DNA of 35,941 nucleotides from an uncultured Collinsella sp. (GTDB taxonomy: Bacteria; Actinomycetota; Coriobacteriia; Coriobacteriales; Coriobacteriaceae): positions 1 to 35,941 of the forward strand of contig CAADSP010000014.1 in NCBI GenBank assembly GCA_900751755.1, given 5' to 3'. The position numbers and the translations under genes were made by a program. The notes below the pieces were generated by a model. It ran no database searches and was not told the origin of the DNA. It worked only from the letters and a program-made list of their open reading frames with translations. Of this stretch, positions 22,816 to 30,661 are shown piece by piece; position 1 is the first letter of the stretch, and every line of letters starts with the position of its first letter.

Positions 22816-22958
22816 GGGGATTCGGGGGCGTGACGGGGTTTCTCTCCGGAACATTCCGCAGGACGCAAAGAGGCTCCGCAGCGCGAAGCGCGATACGGAG
22901 CCTCTTTGCATGTCCGAGGACGTTCCGGAGAGAAACCCCGTCACGCCCCCGGATTCCC
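22816..22958. repeat. 143-nt giant hairpin downstream of groEL
   Basis: Arms of 37 nt (22816-22852 and 22922-22958) pair throughout, with two G-T wobbles if read as plus-strand RNA (C-A mismatches if read from the minus strand). Inside, 22865-22878 pairs with 22896-22909 (14 perfect bp, GAGGCTCCG core) around a loop with its own GCGC-GAA-GCGC pairing. It lies 27 nt beyond the groEL stop. It may end groESL transcription or be an intergenic repeat; no mobile-gene content. Confidence 0.75.
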
Positions 22959-22985
22959 GGTGGGAAGTTCTAGACCTTGTCGGCC

Positions 22986-24623
22986 TTAGTACATACCGCC
23001 GCCCTGCTGACCAGCGGTAGCAGCAGCGATAGCGTCCTCAAGCTGAGTGTTCTTGGGCACATCGGAGACGGTAGCCTCGGTGATGAGGATCAGGCTGGCG
23101 ACAGAAGCAGCGTTCTGCAGGGTGACGCGGCTGACCTTGACGGGGTCGAGGACGCCCATCTCGATCATGTCGCCCCACTCGCCGTTGGCAGAGTTGAGAC
23201 CCTGGCCGGCAGGCAGCTCGGCAACCTTGTCGACCACGACAGCGCCCTCAAAACCAGCGTTCTTGGCGATGGTAGCGACCGGAGCGGTCAGAGCCTTCTT
23301 GACGATGTCGACACCGATCTTCTCCTCGGGGTCGTCGAGCTCAACGGCGTCGAGCGCAGGAGCAGCATCCATGAAGGCGACGCCGCCACCGGCGACAATG
23401 CCCTCCTCGACAGCAGCGCGGGTTGCCTGCAGGGCGTCCTCGACGCGGTGCTTGATCTCCTTGAGCTCGGACTCGGTAGCAGCGCCGACCTTGATGACGG
23501 CAACGCCACCGGAGAGCTTGGCCAGGCGCTCCTGGAGCTTCTCGCGGTCGAAGTCAGAGGTGGTGTTCTCCATCTCACCCTTGATCTGAGCGATACGAGC
23601 GTCGATGGCCTCCTTGGAGCCAGCGCCACCGACGACGACGGTGTTGTCCTTGGAGATGGTGACGGACTTAGCGGTACCGAGCATATCAGCGGTGATGTCA
23701 GCAACCTTCACGCCCAGCTCGTCCAGGGCAGCCTGGCCACCGGTGAGGACGGCGATGTCCTCGAGGATGCGCTTGCGGCGATCGCCGTAGCCCGGAGCCT
23801 TGACGGCGCAGACGTTGAGGGCGCCACGGATCTTGTTGAGGACCAGGGTCGGCAGAGCCTCGCCGTCGATGTCCTCAGCGATGATGAGCAGGCCGCGGCC
23901 AGCGCGCTGGACAGCCTCGAGAACGGGCATAATGTCCTGAACGCTGGAGATCTTCTGGTCGGTGATGAGGATGTACGGATCCTTCATCACGGCCTCCATG
24001 CGGTCGTTGTCCGTGACGAAGTAAGCGGAGACATAGCCCTTGTCGAACTGCATGCCCTCGACGGTGTCGATGGTGATGTCGAACGTCTGGGAATCCTCGA
24101 CGGTGATGACGCCGTCCTTGCCCACGACCTCCATGGCCTCGGCGATCTTCTCGCCAACCTCGGGGTCACCGGCGGAGATGGTACCGACGGAAGCGATCTG
24201 CTCCTTGGTCTCGACCGGCTTGGCCTGCTTCTTCATCTCGGCGACGGCGGCGTTAACGGCCTTGTCGATGCCGCGACGAATGGCCAGCGGGTTGGCGCCA
24301 GCGGCGACGTTGCGCAGGCCGTCGTTGACGATGGCCTGAGCGAGCAGAGTTGCGGTGGTGGTGCCGTCACCCACGGTGTCGTTGGTCTTGGTGGCAACCT
24401 CCTTCACCAGCTGAGCGCCCATGTTCTCGATGTTGTCCTCGAGCTCGATCTCCTTGGCGACGGAAACGCCGTCGTTGGTGATGGTCGGGGCACCGAACGT
24501 GCGCTGCAGCGCAACGTAGCGACCCTTGGGGCCCATGGTAACGGTAACGGCGTCGGCCAGAGTGTTGACGCCCTTGGCAAGCTTAGCGCGGGCATCGGTG
24601 TTGAACGTAATGTTCTTTGCCAT
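22986..24623 (-). CDS. groEL: chaperonin GroEL (60 kDa)
   Basis: ATP-driven chaperone that folds proteins inside a double ring closed by GroES. The 545 residues show the expected motifs: MGPKGRYV near the N-terminus, NDGVSVAKEIELED, VGDGTTTATLLAQ with the ATPase Asp, and a C-terminal glycine-methionine tail (QQGGGMY). GGAGG lies about 10 bases before the ATG. It lies 96 nt downstream of groES; the gap holds a strong hairpin (24655-24688). A single groEL next to groES is typical of a lone groESL operon. Confidence 0.98.
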   Translation of the reverse strand: MAKNITFNTDARAKLAKGVNTLADAVTVTMGPKGRYVALQRTFGAPTITNDGVSVAKEIELEDNIENMGAQLVKEVATKTNDTVGDGTTTATLLAQAIVNDGLRNVAAGANPLAIRRGIDKAVNAAVAEMKKQAKPVETKEQIASVGTISAGDPEVGEKIAEAMEVVGKDGVITVEDSQTFDITIDTVEGMQFDKGYVSAYFVTDNDRMEAVMKDPYILITDQKISSVQDIMPVLEAVQRAGRGLLIIAEDIDGEALPTLVLNKIRGALNVCAVKAPGYGDRRKRILEDIAVLTGGQAALDELGVKVADITADMLGTAKSVTISKDNTVVVGGAGSKEAIDARIAQIKGEMENTTSDFDREKLQERLAKLSGGVAVIKVGAATESELKEIKHRVEDALQATRAAVEEGIVAGGGVAFMDAAPALDAVELDDPEEKIGVDIVKKALTAPVATIAKNAGFEGAVVVDKVAELPAGQGLNSANGEWGDMIEMGVLDPVKVSRVTLQNAASVASLILITEATVSDVPKNTQLEDAIAAATAGQQGGGMY

Positions 24624-24654
24624 GGTAGGTAATCCTCCAAAAGAAATGTGACTC

Positions 24655-24688
24655 GCGCCGCCGCTTCCGAGTCCTATGCGGCGGGCGC
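24655..24688 (-). other. hairpin between groES and groEL
   Basis: GCGCCGCCGC pairs with GCGGCGGGCGC (10 bp with one bulged base) around a 13-nt loop. It lies between the groES stop and the groEL Shine-Dalgarno; it could be a processing or attenuation site. No T-run follows. Confidence 0.5.
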
Positions 24689-24719
24689 GTTCAAAGACGA
24701 ATCAGAGATTCTGACGAGA

Positions 24720-25013
24720 CTAGGCCTCGACGACAGCGTAGATGTCGTCGGCGCGCATCAGCAGATACTTCTCGCCGTCGACCTTGACCTCGTTGCCACC
24801 GAACTTACCGTAGATGACAACGTCGCCAACCTTGACGTCCATGGGGATGCGCTCACCCTTGTCGTTGACCTTGCCGGCGCCCACGGCAACGATGGTGCCG
24901 CGCTGCGGCTTCTCCTGAGCGTTGCTGGCGATGTACAGACCAGAAGCGGTCTTCTGCTCGGCCTCGTCGGGCTTGACCAGAACACGATCTGCAAGCGGCT
25001 TCAAAGACGACAT
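24720..25013 (-). CDS. groES: co-chaperonin GroES (10 kDa)
   Basis: Heptameric lid of the GroEL chamber. The 97-residue length is right; visible motifs include PLADRVLVKPDEAEQKTASGLY, the mobile loop region, VNDKGERIPMDVKVGD and the C-terminal VDGEKYLLMRADDIYAVVE. AGGAGG lies six or seven bases before the ATG. The upstream region lacks the HrcA CIRCE sequence (TTAGCACTC-N9-GAGTGCTAA) and an HspR-type box; it instead has two inverted repeats (25036-25054, 25123-25141). Confidence 0.97.
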   Translation of the reverse strand: MSSLKPLADRVLVKPDEAEQKTASGLYIASNAQEKPQRGTIVAVGAGKVNDKGERIPMDVKVGDVVIYGKFGGNEVKVDGEKYLLMRADDIYAVVEA

Positions 25014-25035
25014 GCTTGTCTCCTCCTTTTTGGGC

Positions 25036-25054
25036 CGCGTGGTTATGCCACGCG
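25036..25054 (-). other. hairpin in groES leader
   Basis: CGCGTGG-TTATG-CCACGCG, 7 perfect bp, about 15 nt upstream of the groES Shine-Dalgarno site. It could be an RNA thermometer-like or stabilising leader structure, but that is not shown. Confidence 0.4.
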
Positions 25055-25122
25055 AATTAACCCTTTTTGTTTGCGTACGCGTTGAATGGTACCCACGAAT
25101 GGCGGGTTATACAACACGGAGT

Positions 25123-25141
25123 CAAAAAATCTTATTTTTTG
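25123..25141 (-). promoter_or_regulatory. palindrome CAAAAAAT-CTT-ATTTTTTG upstream of groES
   Basis: An 8-bp perfect inverted repeat with a 3-nt centre, about 110 nt upstream of the groES start. Its AT-rich make-up differs from the surroundings. It could be a regulator site or part of the groESL promoter; the promoter hexamers could not be fixed. Confidence 0.35.
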
Positions 25142-25747
25142 GCACTTAGATTTTCTGAATGCTGGGGGATAACTTAGCGATGCCTCCCGTGTGGCTCCGG
25201 AGGCAGGTTAACTAATTCGGGCCCGACATTCAGAAAAGTCAGTGCAGCAAAATGGCGATGCGGATAGGAACGTGGGTATGGTTTTCGCTGCGCGCACGGG
25301 TCCCCTGGGAAGCACCGTGCATTTTTGGGAGTATTCAGCAAGCCAGGACGGCTGCATACGCGCCGGACATACCTTATTGGTCCCAAGAACGCCTTCAGCG
25401 GGCGGTTTTGGTCGGTGGGCAGACCCCGTTGGGACAAATGGGCGTACTTCGCGCCGTACCGGAGCCCAAAATGACGTCAATCTCCGCAACGTTACTCAGC
25501 CGCAGCGGCACCGGCAGAGCTCGTGGTGCTGAATACTCCGTTTTTTGCACGGCACGGGCGGGGGTACATCAGGATCAGGAAGAACATCCCAGCCTTTTTA
25601 TGCAATCTGTAATGGGAAGTATGCAAAACACTAAGAGTCAGCATTGCTGATGTCCAAATTGAGCGCACGAGGCAGCAGCACCTCAACCCCGCGCCCAAAT
25701 CCAACAGAGCGGGGACGCTCCTAACGAACCCCCATCGGCAAACAAAT
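25142..25747. other. gene-free region with nested inverted repeats
   Basis: About 600 bp with no credible gene; short frames on both strands match no family and lack ribosome-binding sites. It holds two notable structures. TTTTCTGAATG (25151-25161) pairs with CATTCAGAAAA (25227-25237), with TGCCTCC/GGAGGCA (25181-25187, 25199-25205) inside. A pair of 26-nt arms (25315-25340, 25527-25552) share CCGTGCA and GAGTATTCAGCA in inverted orientation. An unannotated small RNA or repeat element is possible. Confidence 0.5.
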
Positions 25748-25787
25748 GCGGCTCGAGCGCCATCCCAAAATAGACTGCCCGAGCCGC
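25748..25787 (-). terminator. possible terminator of the amidohydrolase gene
   Basis: GCGGCTCG/CGAGCCGC, 8 perfect bp around a 24-nt loop, 22 nt beyond the stop. The minus-strand tail ATTTGTTTG is only moderately T-rich. Confidence 0.5.
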
Positions 25788-25809
25788 GTTTAACGGTGCG
25801 GTATGAACG

Positions 25810-27447
25810 TCAGTGCTCGTAGATCAGGTTGCCGGCTAGGTAGGTGGCTTGGACTTTGGTGGCTTGGAGTTCTTGGGGGTCGATGGTGAGCGGGTTTTGG
25901 TCCAGGACTACCAGGTCGGCGTACTTGCCGGGCTCCAAGCTGCCGAGGTTTTGCTCGTCGCCTGCCGCGTAGGCGCTGCCCAGGGTGTAGTTGCGCAGAG
26001 CTGTTGCCGCATCGATACGCTCGCTCGGTAACCAGCCGCCCTCGGGCCAGTGGCTCTTGGGGTCCTGGCGCGTGATAGCCGTGTAGAGCACGTTCATGCT
26101 GGTAACGGGCGTGATAGGGCTGTCGGTACCGAAGGCTTGGCGAATGCCGCGCTGCCTATAGGTCGCAAACGGCCACATGATGCGGCTGCGCTCCAGGCCC
26201 AGGTCGCGCTCGGGGCCGCCCGGGTCGAGTGTAATGTGGCAAGGCTGGCTCGAAGCAACCACGTTAAGCTTGCGCAGGCGGTCAATGTCCTCGGGCAAGA
26301 GGTTCTCCAGATGCTCGAGCGTGTTATGACCGTGCTGGGGCAGGCCGTACAGTTCGGCGGCCTCCTCAAAGATATCGAGCGCGGCATGGATGGCGCCGTC
26401 ACCAATGACGTGGATGCGCACGGTGTGACCGCGCTCCGCGGCCGCCAGAACCAGTTTGCGCATGCGCTCAGCCGGAACCGTCAGACGGCCCTGATCGCCC
26501 GGGAAGCGCGGGTTGGTATAGGGCTCAGTGAGATATGCCGTGTGTTCGCTCGACACGCCGTCGAAGAACTGCTTAAAACCAGGCGCCGAGAGCAGCGCGT
26601 TGTTCGCATAGCGGGTCTGCAGCTCTTCCAAGCGCGACTGGTCATCCAGCAGCGTGGGGAACAGATGGGCTCGGATGCCCAACTTGCCGGCTGCCTGCAG
26701 TTTGTCGTAGACGTCGTCGCGGATAAAATCGCAGCCCGGCATGGGCATGAGCGACATATCGCATATCGAGGTGATGCCCTGCTCGGTCATACGCCTCATT
26801 TGATCGGCGTAAGCGCTTGCGATGCGATCCTCCCCCAGCCACTCAAGGCAGCGCGGTAGCAGCTGCATGGCGGCCGCCTCGTGAGCAATGCCCGTGAGTT
26901 CGCCGTTTGCATCCCTGTCGTAACTGCCGCCCGCTGGCGGCTCGCTGTCGCGCGTGACGCCGAGCGCCTCGAGTGCGCGGCTGTTGAGCCAAAGCGTGTG
27001 CCCGTCGCCCGAATACATAACGCAGGGACGATCGGGGAATGCCGCATCGAGCGACGCCTTGGTAGGATGCTCGGGCGGATCCCAACGGTAATCGCGCCAG
27101 CCCTGCGTCACAACCCAAGCGTCACTAGGCAGATCCTGGGAAAACTCGAGCGCATGTTGCACCAGCGCCGCCTCGGACGTGCCCATATCCATGAGCATGT
27201 ACGGCGAGAAGCCAACCGAGGTATGGAAGAAGTGCAGATGAGCGTCATGGAAACCGGGGCAGACAAACTGCTCGCCGTAGTCGATAACCGACGTAGCGGC
27301 GGGAGCGGCGGCGATCACGTCATCGGGCGCACCGACTGCGACGATACGGTCGCCTGCGATGGCAATCGCCAGCTCGCTGGCGGTATCGATGCCGTCTTGC
27401 GCGGTAAAGACGTTCTTGGAGCGGATAATCCGATCGATATGTTGCAT
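25810..27447 (-). CDS. YtcJ-like amidohydrolase (amidohydrolase_3 family)
   Basis: Predicted metal-dependent hydrolase. The 545-residue protein has the N-terminal CPGFHDAHLH metal motif (His70 and His72 of HxH), a TIM-barrel body with HVIGDGAIHAALDIF, and a C-terminal FGTDSP followed by GSLEPGKYADLVVLD, the usual amidohydrolase_3 ending. Substrate is unknown; N-substituted formamide deformylases are distant relatives. The start is taken as the ATG with GGGG upstream; two ATGs 6 and 12 nt earlier are possible. A much longer frame extends into the opposite-strand M20 gene and is an artefact. It is divergent from the M20 gene. Confidence 0.85.
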   Translation of the reverse strand: MQHIDRIIRSKNVFTAQDGIDTASELAIAIAGDRIVAVGAPDDVIAAAPAATSVIDYGEQFVCPGFHDAHLHFFHTSVGFSPYMLMDMGTSEAALVQHALEFSQDLPSDAWVVTQGWRDYRWDPPEHPTKASLDAAFPDRPCVMYSGDGHTLWLNSRALEALGVTRDSEPPAGGSYDRDANGELTGIAHEAAAMQLLPRCLEWLGEDRIASAYADQMRRMTEQGITSICDMSLMPMPGCDFIRDDVYDKLQAAGKLGIRAHLFPTLLDDQSRLEELQTRYANNALLSAPGFKQFFDGVSSEHTAYLTEPYTNPRFPGDQGRLTVPAERMRKLVLAAAERGHTVRIHVIGDGAIHAALDIFEEAAELYGLPQHGHNTLEHLENLLPEDIDRLRKLNVVASSQPCHITLDPGGPERDLGLERSRIMWPFATYRQRGIRQAFGTDSPITPVTSMNVLYTAITRQDPKSHWPEGGWLPSERIDAATALRNYTLGSAYAAGDEQNLGSLEPGKYADLVVLDQNPLTIDPQELQATKVQATYLAGNLIYEH

Positions 27448-27534
27448 GGGCATCCCCATCTCTGGCAGGAAATTCAACACCCCCGAGTGTACTCCCCCAC
27501 CCTTGTAACAAAACCCCAAGCGGCAAACGGCAAC

Positions 27535-27564
27535 TTTACCAGCCCTAGCGGCAGGTGGCATACT
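27535..27564 (+). promoter_or_regulatory. possible promoter of the M20 amidohydrolase gene
   Basis: TTTACC (27535-27540), 18-bp spacer, CATACT (27559-27564), about 50 nt upstream of the start codon. Each hexamer matches 4 of 6 consensus bases. Confidence 0.35.
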
Positions 27565-27615
27565 GGAGAGAGCCTGTACGATTTTGCGATCAACCCAGCA
27601 AGGAGCAAATCGACC

Positions 27616-29079
27616 ATGACGAAGACCAAGGCACAGCAGATTATGGCGGCGACCGAGGCTCGCGCGGCTGACGACGTCACCGCAGCCATCAAAGATATCG
27701 CTACCGAGTTTGAGCCCTATATCATCAAGCAGCGCCGCCACTTCCATAAGCACCCGGAGCTGAGCCTCGCCGAGGAGCGTACGACCTCCGACATCGCCAA
27801 CCAGCTCGACGCCATGAATATCCCCTACGAACGTCCGCTCAAGACCGGCCTTGTGGCGACCCTTCGCGGCACCGCGCCCGACGCCTATCGCGAGGACGGC
27901 ACGCCGCGCCGCCGTATCCTGCTGCGCGCGGATATCGACGCCCTGCCCGTCACCGAGCAGACCGGCGAGGAGTTCGCCAGCGTCAACGAGGGCTGCATGC
28001 ACGCCTGCGGCCACGACTGCCATATCGCCATGATGCTCGGAACGCTGCAAATCCTGCGCCATATGACCGACGACATCCACGGCGAGGTCCGCATCGTCTT
28101 CCAGCCCAGCGAGGAAAACGGCCAGGGCGCCAAACTCATGATCGGCACGGGTGTGCTCGACGGCGTCGATGGCGCCTACGCCGCGCACATCTGGAGCGAG
28201 GTCGACGCCGGCACCGTGAGCTGCGAGCCCGGACCGCGCATGGCCAATACCGACTGGTTCCGTATCGACGTACGCGGCACCTCGTGCCATGGCGCCATGC
28301 CCCAGCGCGGCCACGACGCCGTCATGGTTGCCGCCGAGATCGTCAACGCCCTGCAGACCATCGTCTCGCGCGAAATCAGCCCCTACGAGCCGGCCGTCAT
28401 CACCGTCGGCGAGCTGCACGGCGGCACCGCGCGCAACGTTATCGCCGGCACGGCCTACCTCGCCGGCACAGTGCGCACCTACGGCGATTCGACCCACGAG
28501 GAAATGCCGGAGCTCATGCGCCGCATCGTGGAGCATACCGCGGCAGCTCTGGGCGCCGAGGCAGAGCTCACCGACTACACCATCGCCAACTACAAGGTCG
28601 AAAACGACGCCGCCTCGAGCGAGCGCTGCCGTCAGGCTGTAATCAAGTGCCTGGGCCCCACCGGCCAAGGCCATTATCGCGGCACGCTTTCGGGCGAGGA
28701 TTTTTCGGAGTACCTGCGTCGCGTACCGGGCGTGCTCGCCTTTGTAGGTACGCGCAACCCCAAGATTGGCGCCACGTACGCCCAACATTCCTGCTTCTAC
28801 AAGATCGACGAGACCGTGCTGGCAAAGGGCTCCATGGTGGCCGCCCAGTATGCTATCGACTTTTTGGCCGAGCCCACGCAAGAGGAGCTCGACGGCCCCG
28901 CGATTACCGCGGTCGCCGAAACCAACCCCGATCTGGCCGCCAAGTTGCGCTCTGCCAAGGCGACGACCGCCGAGGCTCGCGACGCCATCCATGATGCCCG
29001 AACGGCTCGCCATGCCGCGATCAAGGGCATCCACGACGCACGCGCTGCTGCACGCCGCGAGGAGAAGCACGACGAGTAG
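27616..29079 (+). CDS. M20 family metallopeptidase / N-acyl-L-amino acid amidohydrolase
   Basis: Predicted zinc-dependent amidohydrolase that removes acyl groups from amino acids or small peptides. The 487 residues show HKHPELSLAEERT (45-57), RADIDALP (104-111), HACGHDCH (129-136, metal and base), the PSEENGQG glutamates (166-167) and the dimerisation domain with SCHGAMPQRGHDA. Beyond about residue 400 there is a charged tail, Ala/Arg/Asp-rich (EARDAIHDARTARHAAI), that the usual roughly 390-residue enzymes lack. AGGAG lies 10 bases before the ATG. It is the only plus-strand protein gene here and ends near a perfect palindromic terminator. Confidence 0.9.
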   Translation: MTKTKAQQIMAATEARAADDVTAAIKDIATEFEPYIIKQRRHFHKHPELSLAEERTTSDIANQLDAMNIPYERPLKTGLVATLRGTAPDAYREDGTPRRRILLRADIDALPVTEQTGEEFASVNEGCMHACGHDCHIAMMLGTLQILRHMTDDIHGEVRIVFQPSEENGQGAKLMIGTGVLDGVDGAYAAHIWSEVDAGTVSCEPGPRMANTDWFRIDVRGTSCHGAMPQRGHDAVMVAAEIVNALQTIVSREISPYEPAVITVGELHGGTARNVIAGTAYLAGTVRTYGDSTHEEMPELMRRIVEHTAAALGAEAELTDYTIANYKVENDAASSERCRQAVIKCLGPTGQGHYRGTLSGEDFSEYLRRVPGVLAFVGTRNPKIGATYAQHSCFYKIDETVLAKGSMVAAQYAIDFLAEPTQEELDGPAITAVAETNPDLAAKLRSAKATTAEARDAIHDARTARHAAIKGIHDARAAARREEKHDE

Positions 29080-29114
29080 TCGTCACACCCATCCATAACA
29101 GCCTGGCTAAAGCA

Positions 29115-29152
29115 GAGCGGGGGCGGACGTGTCGACACGTCCGCCCCCGCTC
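29115..29152. terminator. 38-nt perfect palindrome between convergent genes
   Basis: GAGCGGGGGCGGACGTGTC and its exact complement, no mismatch. It lies 35 nt past the M20 gene and 59 nt past the end of the convergent zinc-ribbon gene, so it probably stops transcription from both sides. Only the plus-strand tail is modestly T-rich. Confidence 0.7.
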
Positions 29153-29170
29153 ATTCTTCAAGCGTTATTT

Positions 29171-29201
29171 CTACTATTTCTACCCCGTCCCCAAATGGCA
29201 G
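29171..29201 (-). repeat. GGGAC-loop hairpin, divergent copy (3' of zinc-ribbon gene)
   Basis: On the minus strand CTGCCATTT pairs with AAATAGTAG (one wobble, one mismatch) around loop GGGGACGGGGTAG. It lies nine bases beyond the stop codon. The loop resembles the GGGACAGGTT copies at 5848, 31856 and 34479. Confidence 0.5.
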
Positions 29202-29210
29202 ACGGCATGG

Positions 29211-30512
29211 CTACTCGTCCTGAGGTTCCTCGTCGGAGCTTGGCTCGGACGCCGACTCAGGTGCAGGTGCCGGCTCAGGCTCAGGCTCAAGCGCAGGCTC
29301 GGGCTCAGATGCCGTCTCAGACTCGGGCGCCGGTTCAGACTCGGGCGCCGGCTCAGGCTCGGTCGCGGGAGCGGGTGCAGGTGCCGGCGAAGCATCCGGA
29401 GCACCGTAACCCGAAGGGGTGGACTTCTTCTCGAAGGGCAACACAAAAGTCAGGACGTCGTCCTTATCCTCATCGGCCCACTCGCTTGCATAGCGTGCGG
29501 CCCAATAGCCAACGGCACGGTGCTTGAGCATCTTGCCAAAGACCGTAAGAAATACGGTGACGAAAGCGACCAGCACCAAGAACAGCGCGAGCGTGACGCC
29601 ACCGCCGGTAACAATTGCCTCAATACCCGTAGGACGATAGTAGTAGCTATACATACCGACAGAGGCAATGGCGCCAAAGACGACCGTCAAGATCCATGTG
29701 ACAACGTTGGCGACCAGGCCCGTCAAAAACTCGGGAAGGAACGAAGCACAGAACAGCTTGGTCTTGTTGTGCTTAAACGCCGCCCAGACCTTATCGAGCG
29801 AAAACGCGCTCTCGACACGCCCGGTCACCGCAAAGTGCATCACGGCGATGTCGGCGAACATCTTAAAGAAGACACCCAGAATCGCCGAGGCAATTAGCGC
29901 CAGGACAAGCAGGCCAAGCGAGCCAAACAGCGCAGCCTCGAGCGCATAAGAGCCGTAATAAGAATACGAGCCCGCAGCGCCAATTACCACGCCCTCCACC
30001 AGCGAAAGCACTACACCGATAACGGGAATGGCAGCGATAACCTCGAGCACGACCGAAATAACGCTCGAAAAGACTCCGAGACCAAACGACGTGGAACGCA
30101 TCAGCGGACGATCCATGCCGTCATCGATCTTAAGCGACAGATCGCGACCCCACTCGATGCCAAAGCCGGAACCGCACACGCTCGCAATGCAAGCTGCCAA
30201 AAAGCCGATGGCAGCCGCAATGCCGCCAATAACGGGAATAAACAACACGAGCACCGACACAACGCAAATCAGCGCCGGCAAAAACGCGATTTGGCATACA
30301 CGCTGAAGCACACCCGGAGTCTTGGTCATATCTTGGAACGCCTGAGCCACACAGCCCTTTGGCGCATTCGCCACGGGCGGTTGCGGAACAAACTGCTGGG
30401 GCTGAGGCTGTCCCTGGGGAGCGGGGCCAGCGGCACCGGCATTAGGAGCACCACACACGCCGCAGAACTTGTCGTTATCGCCCATGGGGGCGCCACACTG
30501 CGAGCAGAACAT
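29211..30512 (-). CDS. zinc-ribbon membrane protein with Pro/Glu-rich C-terminal tail
   Basis: Unknown function. The 433-residue protein begins with a zinc ribbon (Cys3, Cys6, Cys17, Cys20 in MFCSQCGAP and KFCGVCGAP), a Gln/Pro-rich stretch, and then five or so membrane helices in a body that resembles DUF4013-like proteins (not confirmed). The last roughly 80 residues are low-complexity Pro/Glu/Ala/Ser (repeats such as EPEPAPE). The start is the ATG beginning the zinc ribbon, with AAGGGATG upstream; a longer in-frame start adds a non-conserved piece. Neighbours do not suggest a role. Confidence 0.8.
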   Translation of the reverse strand: MFCSQCGAPMGDNDKFCGVCGAPNAGAAGPAPQGQPQPQQFVPQPPVANAPKGCVAQAFQDMTKTPGVLQRVCQIAFLPALICVVSVLVLFIPVIGGIAAAIGFLAACIASVCGSGFGIEWGRDLSLKIDDGMDRPLMRSTSFGLGVFSSVISVVLEVIAAIPVIGVVLSLVEGVVIGAAGSYSYYGSYALEAALFGSLGLLVLALIASAILGVFFKMFADIAVMHFAVTGRVESAFSLDKVWAAFKHNKTKLFCASFLPEFLTGLVANVVTWILTVVFGAIASVGMYSYYYRPTGIEAIVTGGGVTLALFLVLVAFVTVFLTVFGKMLKHRAVGYWAARYASEWADEDKDDVLTFVLPFEKKSTPSGYGAPDASPAPAPAPATEPEPAPESEPAPESETASEPEPALEPEPEPAPAPESASEPSSDEEPQDE

Positions 30513-30661
30513 AGAATCATCCCTTCGTATCTTGAACAAATCACTTGGATCGCAAACGATGTCTTTAGCATCATTATTGCCCAATGTGGGGTCAAATACT
30601 CAAAGATGACCGATTTGCAAGATACACGGCGCCAGCAGGCGGTTCGTTGAATACGTCCGCG

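Noticed and set aside
22977..24632. 551-residue open frame on the plus strand
   Set aside because: Antisense of groEL; low-complexity Leu/Gly/Asp-rich translation with no motif.
25014..25200. CIRCE or HspR operator for groESL
   Set aside because: Looked for and not found; a GGCACTTAG word resembles part of CIRCE but has no partner arm.
25252..25650. 132-residue open frame in the gene-free region
   Set aside because: No ribosome-binding site, no recognisable motif, and it overlaps inverted repeats; cannot be supported.
26881..27615. N-terminal extension of the M20 protein
   Set aside because: It lies over the amidohydrolase gene, contains no conserved motif, and a Shine-Dalgarno precedes the ATG at 27616.
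27448..29070. 540-residue N-terminal extension of the amidohydrolase
   Set aside because: It overlaps the well-supported M20 gene on the other strand and lacks amidohydrolase features; the conserved part begins near 27447.
29225..29400. Repeated CTCAGGCTC DNA as a possible tandem repeat or CRISPR-like array
   Set aside because: It encodes the Pro/Glu-rich tail of the zinc-ribbon protein; no spacers or fixed repeat length.
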